Source: a virus
IMG/VR virus record: IMGVR_UViG_3300047678_000818
Location: 1 to 22,434 of that record
DNA: 22,434 nucleotides
Strand: one strand, 5' to 3'
Position 1 is the stretch's first letter. Every line of letters begins with the position of its first letter. Of this stretch, positions 15,605 to 22,434 are shown one piece after another. The notes beneath the pieces are model-generated. The model was given only the letters and a program-made list of their open reading frames with translations. It was not told the origin of the DNA and ran no database searches. The position numbers and the translations under genes were made by a program.

Positions 15605-18457
15605 CTAGCGCAGTTCCTGGGCCGAAAGCCGGTCACCACTGCGCGACAGGCGCACAGTCAGGAAAGTGAGTGGCAGCGCCGGCGCGACCTTGAGGTCGAT
15701 GCGGAACTGGCCCGCGTCCACGCGTGCCGGCGTGTTGATCTCGTCGCCCGCCTCGACGCGAAAGGCCTGCGCGGCGCTGCGGCCGGCGAAGGCGCCGCGG
15801 CGCAGCAGTTGATCGAGCAACGCCTCGAAGGCGCGTTCCACGGTACGGCGCAGCGCGGCGCCGTTGGGTTCGAAGACATAGGTGGCACCGCGCTTGAGCG
15901 CAGCGCGGCGCAGCAGGCACATCAGGCGCCGCACATTGACGGGGCGCCAGTCGGCGTCCAGGCACAGCGTTTCGCTGCTGCCGGCCACGAAGCCGGCGGG
16001 GCTGGCCCAGAGCGGATTGACCTGCGCTTCCAGCAGCGTCTGGCGCTCTGGCGTGCTGGCGGCCAGGCCGAGCGCCACCACGTCCTTCAGCGGCTGGTTG
16101 GCGACAGCGATCCAGGCGCCGCGGCGCAGCGCGCTGGCGGCCAGCTGGCCGGCGATGGCGCCGTCGGGCGGCGCGGCGATGAGGTCGTCGACGCGGCGCG
16201 TCAGCACCCAGGGGTGGTTCAGCGTGCCGTGCGACAGCGCGCGGGTCTCATCAGAACCCAGCGCGGGCGGCGCGCCCGGGTCGGCGGGCGGTGGCCCGCT
16301 GCGCAGGGCTTCGGCATGGGCCAGCGCGTCGGGCCAGCGGTAGTGCTGCGGCAGGCCCAGCAGCGCCAGCATGTCGCCACGGCCGGCGGCGGCGCGCAGC
16401 AGCAGGCGATGCAGGGCCAGCAGGTCGGCGTCTGTCCAGTCGCGCAGTTCGTAGTCGCTGCCGCCGATCTGGATTTCGAGTACGCGCGACCACGGGCTGG
16501 TACGGGAACCCGCCACGGCACGCACGCGGTAGAAGAGCACGCCGCGCGGCTTGCCGGTGATGGACAGGCGCGCATCGGTGCCGCCGTACACCGGCGCGAC
16601 GATGCTGAAGGCGATGTCGGCGGCCTCCTGCAGTTCGAACACCACGCCGGCTTCGGGCCGGGTCCAGCGCAGCAGGAAGTTGCCCGCGGTGTCGGGCGCC
16701 GCGTCGTCCTCGAATTGCGGCGCCGCCAGCGGCGTGAGTGCGCAGTCGGCAAAGCCATCGTTCAAGGCTGCGGGCGGCGCCGGCGGCCCCGGGTGGACGT
16801 AGCGCGGCCGCGCCGGGCGGCGCTTGCGCTGCCAGCCGGGTTGCACGGCATCGGGGATGGCCAGCAGCGTGGGCTCTTCCACCGGGCCGTCGACAACGGT
16901 GCCGAAGACCGCATGCAGGCCGCGCAGCGGGCGCGGCGTCCTGCCCAGCAGGCGCAGGGCCTCGGCCTGGTCGGCCAGCGCATCGGCGTGAAAGCCGGCC
17001 AGCGGCTCTTCGGCGAAGAGACGCCAGCTGAAGCGGTCGAGCCCGTCGCGGCGCAGCGGCGCCAGCGCCAGGTGGCGCGCGGCCAGGCCGGCCGCCAGGC
17101 CAGCGCCGGTGTCCAGGGGCAGCATCATCGCTTCGCCAGCAGCGCCGACATCGATGGGCATCGAGGCCAGCGCGAAGCGCGGACCGGCAAGCGGGCGTGT
17201 ATCGCGTGGCGTGAGTTCGAAGGCCTGCACGGCACGTGCTGCGACGGGCCGCTGCGCCAGTTCGGCGTGGTGGCGCTGGTCGTCGGGCAGGCCGAAGAGG
17301 CTGGGCGCGCCGTCATCGCGTGGCACCAGGGCCAGGCCTTCCTGGCGCACTTCGGGCATGCCGGGGAAGGCGGCGCCGACGCCAGCGCGCAGCCACTGCG
17401 CCGTGGTCTCGCCCGGCAGCGCCCGCCAGGCGGCGACAGCCGCCGGCCGCGCCGACACCGGCACCACCTGCGGCCGGCCGCTCAGTTCCACCTCCACCTG
17501 GCCCGCGATGTTGCCCAGCGCCGTGGACTGGATCTGCTCGACGGCCATCCACGCCGGCGACCGGCCGCCGACGAAAGACACGCGCACCACTTCGCCGACT
17601 TGCAGTTGCGCCCGCGCTGGCAGGCGGCCGCGCAGCGTCAGGCGCCGCTGCTGCGTGCCGGCGTCGACACTCCAGGTGCCGGTGACGTCGATGCGGTGTT
17701 CGGCCGTGCCGTCGCCGCGCAGCACCGGCACCGTCCAGCCCATGCGCAGCGGCGTGGCACCGCGCGTGTCGCGCCGCAGCGTGGCCAGGCGGTCCAGGCG
17801 CAGCGGCCTTTGCAGGCGGCCGTCATCCCGGTTGGTGCTGGCGCTGCCAAGTTCGGTGACGCGGCCTTGCAGCTGGTCGCCATCTGCCAGTGGCAGCCGC
17901 AGCGTGTCGCCCACGCTCAACGCCAGCGCGAGCGGGCCGTAGGCGGTCAAGGCCAGCGTGCGGCCATCGAAAGGCTCGGCGACGGGCTTCACGGCCAGCG
18001 GCTGCGCATCGCAACGCGCCCACACGCTCATCGCATCGGCCCACGAGCCCGGCGAGCGCGCCAGTACCCAGGCCGGCTCCACGCGCCAGGGCGCTGTGGG
18101 CTCGGGCCGGCGCAGCAGCAGCATCTGCTGCAGCGGGAACCAGCTCGTGCGAGCATGCGCTGCGGCCACGCGCTGCACCCACGCCCGGCGGCCGCCATGG
18201 CTGAAGAACTGGCGCAGCGCCGGGTGCAGCAGGCCGCGCACCGGGCTGCCGTCGTCGCGCGCCAGCAGCGTGATCTCGCCGCCGAAGACGTCTTCGAATT
18301 CGGCCAGGCTCTCCACGGCCACCGGCACGTCGACGGGGCCATTGGCCGTGAAGCCGGCGAAGAAGGCGATGTCCATGCGCGGCAGCGCCTCGTCGAGCGC
18401 GGGCGCGGGCACGTCGAAGCGCACCCCTGGCAAACGGCGCTGCAGCATGGTGTTCAT
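15605..18457 (-). CDS. Large contractile tail sheath protein 2 with FN3-like insertion
   Basis: 950 aa, well above the usual ~350-700 aa of sheath proteins. I place the start at the ATG at 18457 (MNTMLQRRLPGVRFD). The frame is open further upstream, but that part would overlap tube 1 and reads as non-coding. A start at 18448 (MLQRRLPG) is equally possible; no strong Shine-Dalgarno decides. The N-terminal part carries sheath features ('MDIAFFAGFTANGPVDVPV', 'VESLAEFEDVFGG', 'FFSHGGRRAWVQRV'). The last ~160 residues carry the sheath C-terminal domain: 'WRPVNVRRLMCLLRRA', 'YVFEPNGAALRRTVERAFEALL', 'FRIDLKVAPALPLTFLTVRLSRSGD'. Residues ~585-666 resemble a fibronectin-III/Ig-like module ('NFLLRWTRPEAGVVFELQEA', 'YRVRAVAGSRTSPWSRVLEI'). 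It may be a minor or baseplate-proximal sheath. Afp and PVC also have several sheath paralogues. Confidence 0.9.
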   Translation of the reverse strand: MNTMLQRRLPGVRFDVPAPALDEALPRMDIAFFAGFTANGPVDVPVAVESLAEFEDVFGGEITLLARDDGSPVRGLLHPALRQFFSHGGRRAWVQRVAAAHARTSWFPLQQMLLLRRPEPTAPWRVEPAWVLARSPGSWADAMSVWARCDAQPLAVKPVAEPFDGRTLALTAYGPLALALSVGDTLRLPLADGDQLQGRVTELGSASTNRDDGRLQRPLRLDRLATLRRDTRGATPLRMGWTVPVLRGDGTAEHRIDVTGTWSVDAGTQQRRLTLRGRLPARAQLQVGEVVRVSFVGGRSPAWMAVEQIQSTALGNIAGQVEVELSGRPQVVPVSARPAAVAAWRALPGETTAQWLRAGVGAAFPGMPEVRQEGLALVPRDDGAPSLFGLPDDQRHHAELAQRPVAARAVQAFELTPRDTRPLAGPRFALASMPIDVGAAGEAMMLPLDTGAGLAAGLAARHLALAPLRRDGLDRFSWRLFAEEPLAGFHADALADQAEALRLLGRTPRPLRGLHAVFGTVVDGPVEEPTLLAIPDAVQPGWQRKRRPARPRYVHPGPPAPPAALNDGFADCALTPLAAPQFEDDAAPDTAGNFLLRWTRPEAGVVFELQEAADIAFSIVAPVYGGTDARLSITGKPRGVLFYRVRAVAGSRTSPWSRVLEIQIGGSDYELRDWTDADLLALHRLLLRAAAGRGDMLALLGLPQHYRWPDALAHAEALRSGPPPADPGAPPALGSDETRALSHGTLNHPWVLTRRVDDLIAAPPDGAIAGQLAASALRRGAWIAVANQPLKDVVALGLAASTPERQTLLEAQVNPLWASPAGFVAGSSETLCLDADWRPVNVRRLMCLLRRAALKRGATYVFEPNGAALRRTVERAFEALLDQLLRRGAFAGRSAAQAFRVEAGDEINTPARVDAGQFRIDLKVAPALPLTFLTVRLSRSGDRLSAQELR

Positions 18458-18470
18458 GGGTGGCCCGCGC

Positions 18471-18923
18471 TCACTCCATTTCCAGCCGCTCGTAGGCCAG
18501 CACCAGCTCTTCCATGGCCACGTCGGTGCCCTTGGCGTTGAAAGGGCCGCTGGTGTGCTTGGTGATGCGGGCACGCATCAGCTTCCAGGTCTGCACCACG
18601 CTCGTGTGGTCCTCGCTCTGCAGCTGGATCGTCACCGTGCGCAGCGCGTTCTGGTTGCCGTTGCGGATGTCGTGCAGCCACTGGTAGAGGTTGAGCGAGC
18701 CGATGACGCCGCGCTTGAGCGTCACGTCCGACACCTTGTTCAGCCCGGTGATCTTGCGCACGCTGTTCTCGCGCTCGTTGCCGTTGCGGTACTCGGACAC
18801 GGTGACCTCCATGCCGATGCCGCTGACTTCCTGGAAGCCGGCTTCTGGCCCGTCGGTGGCGCCGGTGCCCAGGTCGACGAGGAAGTTGAACTGCACATAG
18901 GGACGTTCACGTAGGACGGCCAT
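18471..18923 (-). CDS. Contractile tail inner tube protein 1
   Basis: 150 aa, gp19/Hcp-like tube subunit (Afp1/Pvc1 type; 'phage tail protein' T4 gp19 family). Landmarks are 'RPYVQFNFLVDLG' at the N-terminus, 'GFQEVSGIGMEVTVSEYRNG', 'DVTLKRGVIGSLNLYQWL' (the family's LKRG...LYxW core), and a C-terminal 'ARITKHTSGPFNAKGTDVAMEELVLAYERLEME'. Hexameric rings of this protein would stack into the lumen-forming tube under the sheath. The length is normal for the family. An AAGGAG site 6 bases upstream fixes the start. It ends 13 bases before the second sheath gene. A second, diverged tube gene lies at 15146-15604; this copy is the likelier main tube because it directly follows the canonical sheath and has the stronger ribosome binding site (inference). 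Confidence 0.96.
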   Translation of the reverse strand: MAVLRERPYVQFNFLVDLGTGATDGPEAGFQEVSGIGMEVTVSEYRNGNERENSVRKITGLNKVSDVTLKRGVIGSLNLYQWLHDIRNGNQNALRTVTIQLQSEDHTSVVQTWKLMRARITKHTSGPFNAKGTDVAMEELVLAYERLEME

Positions 18924-18929
18924 CGCTAG

Positions 18930-18935
18930 CTCCTT
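18930..18935 (-). promoter_or_regulatory. Strong ribosome binding site of tube 1
   Basis: AAGGAG on the minus strand, 6 bases before the ATG at 18923, in the 31-base gap between sheath 1 and tube 1. It confirms the MAVLRERP start and fits strong translation of a major tail subunit. Confidence 0.75.
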
Positions 18936-18954
18936 GAATCAAGTGGTGAAGGAC

Positions 18955-20973
18955 TCAGGCCTTGCGGTCGGCCGTCCACTGGCCGATGCGGAAGATCACG
19001 AACTCGGCCGGCTTCAGCGGCGCCACGCCGATCAGGCAGATGAGGCGGCCGTTGTCGAGGTCGTTCTGCGTCATGGTCGTGCGGTCGCAGCGCACGAAGA
19101 AGGCCTTCTCGGGCTTGTCGCCGAGCAGCGCGCCGCTCTGCCATTCGTTGAGCAGGAAGTCTTCGATGGTGCGGCGCACGTTGGCCCACAGCGCATCGCC
19201 GTTCGGCTCGAACACGGCCCATTGCGTGCCCTTGTCGATGCTGCGTTCCAGGTACGCGAAGTAGCGCCGCACGTTGAGGTACTTCCACTCCGGGTCGCTG
19301 CTGATGGTGCGCGCGCCCCACAGGCGGAAGCCGCGGCCTTCGAAGAAGCGGAAGCAGTTGATGCCTTCGGGGTTCAACACCTCCTGCTGGCCCTTGTTGA
19401 GCAGCGTCTCGAAGCCCAGCGCCAGGCGCACCACCTCGTTGGCCGGCGCCTTGTAGACGCCGCGCTCGACATCGTTGCGCGCGCAGATGCCGGCGACGAA
19501 GCCGCTCGGCGGCAGGTTGATCTCGCGCCGCGTCACCGGGTCGAGCACCGTCACCCAGGGGTAGTAGAGCGCGGCGTGTTTGCTGTCGAGCTTGGCGCGC
19601 ATACCGCGCACTTCACTGATGGGCAGGCCGTCGCCGCTGTCGATGAGGGCGATGCGGTAGCGCATCAGTTCCGCATGCGCAATCAGCTGGCGGATGGCGC
19701 CGTTGGCTTCATCGCGGAAGTTGGCGTAGTTCCAGGTGCTGCCGGGGGCGGCCACCATCGAGATGTCCTCGATGTCCTCGAACTGCTTCAGGCCCAGCGC
19801 ATAGCCCTTGCGCGCGTCGGCCTCGCCTTCGTATTCATTGGCGCCGGGGCGCTTGCCGTCGTTGCCGCCTTCCAGGAACAGCGGCGTGGCGCGCGACACG
19901 CCCAGCACCAGCTTGTCGGACGCCGAGATGCGGCGCCGCGTCTCTTCGGTGCTGGGTTCCAGCAGCACCGTGGGGTCGGCGCCGAAGAGCGCGTCCAGCA
20001 CGTCGAAGGCGTTGTCGACTTCGGCCGGCGCGCGGGTGATGACGATGGGCAGCGAACGCGCGTCTGACGCCGACGAAGGCGCGTTGGCGAAGCGCGCGAA
20101 GACCGAGTCCTCGCTGCCGCCGGAGCGGTGGTGCGGGTCCAACGGCAGGCCCGACCAGGTGGCCAGTTCGCGCGTGCCGTCGCGTGTGAGCAGCTGCACG
20201 CCCAGCGTGACGATGCGCACCGAATCACCCAGATCGGGCTCGGCGTTGAAACTGAGCGCGTCCACGCCTAACCAGTCGGCATCTTCCACCGGCGAGCTGA
20301 CCTGCATGGGCTCGAACTTCCAGGTCGCGCCGGCCTCGTCCCAGTGCGCGATGCAGAAGGCGCCGGTGCTGGCGCCGCCGGGCGAGCTGGTGACGTCGCG
20401 CACCCACACCAGGTCAAGATCCTGCACCGAGCGCAGGGTGTTGAAGGGCTGGGCTGTTACCGGGTCGATGTCGGTGGCCAGCACGTTGGCGCTGCCCTTC
20501 AGGAAAACGTTGACGCGCAGGTTGGCCGCCGCGCCGGGGAAACGCGCGCGGATGCGCACGCCGCCGGTGTCGGCGGTCTTCACGCGCGCCAGGCCGTCGG
20601 CATAGGCGCTGGCCACGGCCGGGAAAGCCAGGTCGTCGCTGTCGCCCAGCGGTGCGAACTCGCCGCTGGTGGGGCGGAACACGCGCGAGATGTACAGCCG
20701 CTTGCCGCCTTCCGTAAAGAAGGCACGCACGGCATGCCACAGATGGTTGGGCGCGGTGCCCTTGTCTTCGAACTTCAGCTCGGCGCCGGGCCTGAAGGGG
20801 TCGTACAGGCGCTCGTATTCGGTCAGGCTCGCGATGATGTCGGGCTCCAGCGCCACCGGGCCGTAGGCGGCCGCACCGATGAAACCGGTGGTGGTGGTCG
20901 ACACGCCTTCGATGCTCTTGGCGCGGAACGAGGTCTCCTCGACGAAGACGCCTGGGGCAAGGTACTCGGGCAT
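18955..20973 (-). CDS. Contractile tail sheath protein 1
   Basis: 672 aa, the canonical phage-type sheath (T4 gp18 / Afp2-4 / Pvc2-4 superfamily). It polymerises around the inner tube and shortens on firing. The N-terminus MPEYLAPGVFVEE is the classic sheath arm motif, followed by 'IEGVSTTTTGFIGAAAYGPV'. The C-terminal ~110 residues hold the conserved handshake domain: 'WKYLNVRRYFAYLERSI', 'FEPNGDALWANVRRTIEDFL', 'GDKPEKAFFVRCD' and 'GVAPLKPAEFVIFRIGQW'. The middle (~residues 100-430) is the variable, surface-exposed insertion that differs between sheaths. A strong Shine-Dalgarno (AGGAG, 6 bases before the ATG) sets the start and suggests a high translation rate, as expected for a major structural subunit. 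Tube 1 follows after a 31-base gap. Confidence 0.97.
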   Translation of the reverse strand: MPEYLAPGVFVEETSFRAKSIEGVSTTTTGFIGAAAYGPVALEPDIIASLTEYERLYDPFRPGAELKFEDKGTAPNHLWHAVRAFFTEGGKRLYISRVFRPTSGEFAPLGDSDDLAFPAVASAYADGLARVKTADTGGVRIRARFPGAAANLRVNVFLKGSANVLATDIDPVTAQPFNTLRSVQDLDLVWVRDVTSSPGGASTGAFCIAHWDEAGATWKFEPMQVSSPVEDADWLGVDALSFNAEPDLGDSVRIVTLGVQLLTRDGTRELATWSGLPLDPHHRSGGSEDSVFARFANAPSSASDARSLPIVITRAPAEVDNAFDVLDALFGADPTVLLEPSTEETRRRISASDKLVLGVSRATPLFLEGGNDGKRPGANEYEGEADARKGYALGLKQFEDIEDISMVAAPGSTWNYANFRDEANGAIRQLIAHAELMRYRIALIDSGDGLPISEVRGMRAKLDSKHAALYYPWVTVLDPVTRREINLPPSGFVAGICARNDVERGVYKAPANEVVRLALGFETLLNKGQQEVLNPEGINCFRFFEGRGFRLWGARTISSDPEWKYLNVRRYFAYLERSIDKGTQWAVFEPNGDALWANVRRTIEDFLLNEWQSGALLGDKPEKAFFVRCDRTTMTQNDLDNGRLICLIGVAPLKPAEFVIFRIGQWTADRKA

Positions 20974-20979
20974 GGGGCT

Positions 20980-20984
20980 CTCCT
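20980..20984 (-). promoter_or_regulatory. Strong ribosome binding site of sheath 1
   Basis: On the minus strand AGGAG lies 6 bases before the ATG at 20973. It falls in the short gap after the preceding stop codon and supports the MPEYLAPG start. It is one of the few strong sites in the operon, in keeping with the need for many sheath copies. Confidence 0.75.
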
Positions 20985-20989
20985 GCGGA

Positions 20990-21826
20990 CTATTCCGCGA
21001 CGTACACGAAAGAAGATGGCGGCCGGGCGGCCTGCAGGGTCTCGCCGGCGCGCAGCAGCAGCGCGGGCAGCGCGACGGGTGGCATGGCGGTCTGCAGCAA
21101 CGCGGCTTCGGGCTGGGTCATCACGGCGCTGAAGTCGGGCACGGTGTCGGCGCGGTTGCTGGCGCTCCAGAAGGCGCGCAGCGTCACCGTCCACTCGAAG
21201 GCGGCCGGCTGGCCGGCGGGCGATGTGCCGAGCGTGGCTTCGCGCGGGCGCGGCAACGGGAACAGCAGCAGCGCGCGGCCTGCCTCGTCGGCCTGGCCCT
21301 CGGCGATGCGCTGGGTGCCCAGCCAGAGTTCCAGCCGCACCCAGGGTGCCGCTTGCGACGGCTGGCTGGCGTGGCGCAGTTCGGCGCGCAGGCTGCCCAT
21401 GGCGCCGGGCAGCGTGCGCGTGGCGGCGCTGAACAGCGGCACGTGCGGGGCCAGCTCGGGTGGCGATGTCCAGGCACCCAGCGGTGACCACAGGCCCGTG
21501 CTCGGCAGATCGGGCCGCAGGCTCACTGGCAAGTAGCGACCGAGGGTGTCGCGCACGGTCAGCCTGAAGCGGCCGGGGTCGGCAGGTGAGCTGGCGGGCT
21601 CGAGCGCGTCGTCACCGAAACCACGCAGGCCGGCAAAGGCATGCAGCGCAAAGATGCCACTGCGATTGGACGCCAGCTGTTGCCGGCGCTGTGGTTGCCA
21701 GAGATCCTGGATCTCCACTTGCAGCCCGTCGCCCACCACACGGCCGCTCACCGCGTCGCGGAACTGCACGCCCAGCAGCGCGCTGCGCACGCTGCGGTCA
21801 AAGCCCGGCTGCAGCGTGGCCAGCAT
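20990..21826 (-). CDS. eCIS-associated protein with carboxypeptidase-regulatory-like domain
   Basis: 278 aa, no signal peptide or membrane segment. The first ~110 residues ('LLGVQFRDAVSGRVV...', 'SGIFALHAFAGLRGF', 'FRLTVRDTLGRYLPVSL') look like a beta-sandwich of the carboxypeptidase-regulatory/Ig-like type. The middle and C-terminus ('VPLFSAATRTLPGAMGSLRAELR', 'ALLLFPLPRPRE', 'FEWTVTLRAFW') form a second beta-rich portion. Proteins of this layout commonly follow the DUF4255 gene in eCIS clusters, but I know of no defined biochemical role. A structural or adaptor role at the tail end next to the cap is an inference from position. The ATG shares its A with the TGA of the upstream gene. The gene stops 16 bases before sheath 1. 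Confidence 0.7.
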   Translation of the reverse strand: MLATLQPGFDRSVRSALLGVQFRDAVSGRVVGDGLQVEIQDLWQPQRRQQLASNRSGIFALHAFAGLRGFGDDALEPASSPADPGRFRLTVRDTLGRYLPVSLRPDLPSTGLWSPLGAWTSPPELAPHVPLFSAATRTLPGAMGSLRAELRHASQPSQAAPWVRLELWLGTQRIAEGQADEAGRALLLFPLPRPREATLGTSPAGQPAAFEWTVTLRAFWSASNRADTVPDFSAVMTQPEAALLQTAMPPVALPALLLRAGETLQAARPPSSFVYVAE

Positions 21827-22434
21827 CAGCTGCCCCCGCCGGCGGGCTGGCCGTAGGCAAAGTCGCGCGTCTGCACGGGCGCGCCTTCATCGGTGCTGAT
21901 GTCGGACTCGATGTTGACCATGCGCACGGTGTAGGTGAGCGAGGTCTGCCAGCGGTGGCGGAACTTGTCCCACAGGCCCAGGTAGTCGGGCAGCGTGGGC
22001 GCGTCGTGGAAGATCTCGATGGCCTCGTCGGCGTTGAAGGCCGGCACCGCGCGGCGCGACAAGGCCTGGTTCAGCAGCGAAGCCGGCACGATGGCGTGGT
22101 CTTCGATGAAACGCATGGCCCAGCCCATCAGGCGCAGCTGGCCTTCGGGGTCGCTCGACCAGGGCGTGAGCAGCAGGCCCAGGTCCACCGGCAGCGCGGG
22201 GCGGCGGCGGCGGCCGTCGGGCGTGCGTCGCGCCGGCTGGTTGCGCACGGCGCTGTTCACGCCGACGCGCCAGACCAGCAGCGAGAAGCCCTCGGTCACC
22301 GGCGTGGGCCCGAATTCGTGGCCAGCCACCAGGGCGAAGCTCGGCGCCTTGGCGAACTCTTCACGCGGGCAATGGTCTTCGATGAGCTTGAGCACGGTCT
22401 TGGCCACGGCGGCGATGGCAAGGTAGTTGGCCAT
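21826..22434 (-). CDS. DUF4255 / Pvc16 N-terminal-like tail cap protein
   Basis: 202 aa. The start motif MANYLAIAAVAKTV, followed by 'LIEDHCP', resembles the opening of DUF4255 (Pvc16_N) proteins, which are found in almost all eCIS loci and are thought to cap or terminate the tube-sheath stack (Afp16/Pvc16 role). Later parts typical of the family are a segment preparing a single-domain fold ('FSLLVWRVGVNSAVRNQP'), then 'PALPVDLGLLLTPWSSDPEGQLRLMGWAMRFIEDH', and a C-terminal region beginning 'LPDYLGLWDKFRHRW'. Its ATG is the very last codon of the window, so the ribosome binding site and promoter lie outside. The start is accepted because the family usually begins at this motif. The stop overlaps the start of the next gene by one base (TGATG), which points to translational coupling. 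It is the first structural gene seen in the operon. Confidence 0.88.
   Translation of the reverse strand: MANYLAIAAVAKTVLKLIEDHCPREEFAKAPSFALVAGHEFGPTPVTEGFSLLVWRVGVNSAVRNQPARRTPDGRRRRPALPVDLGLLLTPWSSDPEGQLRLMGWAMRFIEDHAIVPASLLNQALSRRAVPAFNADEAIEIFHDAPTLPDYLGLWDKFRHRWQTSLTYTVRMVNIESDISTDEGAPVQTRDFAYGQPAGGGS

Noticed and set aside
15155-18541. A plus-strand open frame of about 1128 codons
   Set aside because: Antisense shadow of sheath 2 and parts of both tubes, with low-complexity composition and no recognisable motif.
18458-18574. N-terminal extension of sheath 2 by 39 residues
   Set aside because: The extension overlaps tube 1, is Trp/Pro/Ser-rich, and is unlike sheath N-termini. The start at 18457 leaves a normal 13-base gap.
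1-22434. Prophage or R-type pyocin (tailocin)
   Set aside because: No capsid, portal, terminase, integrase or lysis genes are seen, and DUF4255, LysM, TIGR02242 and TIGR02243-type genes point to eCIS. The unseen flanks could still alter this.
1-22434. Type VI secretion system
   Set aside because: No TssB/TssC pair, TssJLM membrane complex, ClpV or TssK. The sheaths are single-chain phage-type proteins. One membrane-segment protein alone does not make a T6SS.
1-22434. tRNA, rRNA, CRISPR, insertion sequence or attachment site
   Set aside because: All but very short gaps are coding on the minus strand. I saw no repeat-spacer pattern, transposase or cloverleaf-like segment.

Overview
The window is one uninterrupted block of sixteen genes, all on the minus strand (transcription runs from position 22434 towards position 1). 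It encodes most of the structural parts of a contractile injection system of the extracellular type (eCIS; relatives are the Serratia antifeeding prophage Afp and the Photorhabdus virulence cassettes PVC). Neighbouring genes overlap by 1 to 4 bases or are separated by at most 33 bases, so I see no internal promoter or terminator and read it as a single, translationally coupled operon. The base composition is very G+C-rich, with strong third-position GC bias and long spurious antisense reading frames. This fits a high-GC Gram-negative bacterium, possibly a Burkholderiales-type betaproteobacterium, but nothing here fixes the taxon.

Layout in transcription order. (1) Terminator/cap end: a DUF4255 (Pvc16 N-terminal-like) protein at 21826-22434 and a carboxypeptidase-regulatory-like protein at 20990-21826. 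(2) Contractile tail: sheath 1 (672 aa), tube 1 (150 aa), an unusually large sheath 2 (950 aa, with a fibronectin-III-like insertion) and tube 2 (152 aa). (3) Hub and spike: a LysM-bearing tube-initiator protein, a 54-aa small protein, a gpD-like hub and a gp5/VgrG-like spike with OB fold and beta needle. (4) Baseplate: a 690-aa protein of unknown family with a hydrophobic C-terminal tail, a gp25 homologue, a gpJ-like wedge protein, and a 980-aa gpI-like protein whose N-terminal half looks like a beta-propeller. (5) Distal end: a fibre-like protein with four ~90-aa repeats carrying His-x-His motifs, and a right-handed beta-helix (tailspike-like) protein. These last two share a related N-terminal domain, probably the baseplate-docking module.

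How they would work together (inference from the families): tube subunits stack on the hub/LysM initiator, sheath polymerises around the tube, the cap protein stops elongation, gp25/gpJ/gpI wedges hold the baseplate, and the two distal proteins sense or bind a target. Contraction then drives tube and spike through a membrane. Parts expected of an eCIS but absent from this window are the AAA+ ATPase (Pvc15/Afp15), the tape-measure protein, a PAAR spike tip and any toxin cargo. They should lie just outside either edge if the locus is functional.

The most interesting points are the membrane-segment protein at 10357-12429 (candidate cell-envelope anchor), the repeat fibre with periodic His-x-His sites, the pair of distal proteins sharing a docking domain, and the decorated sheath.
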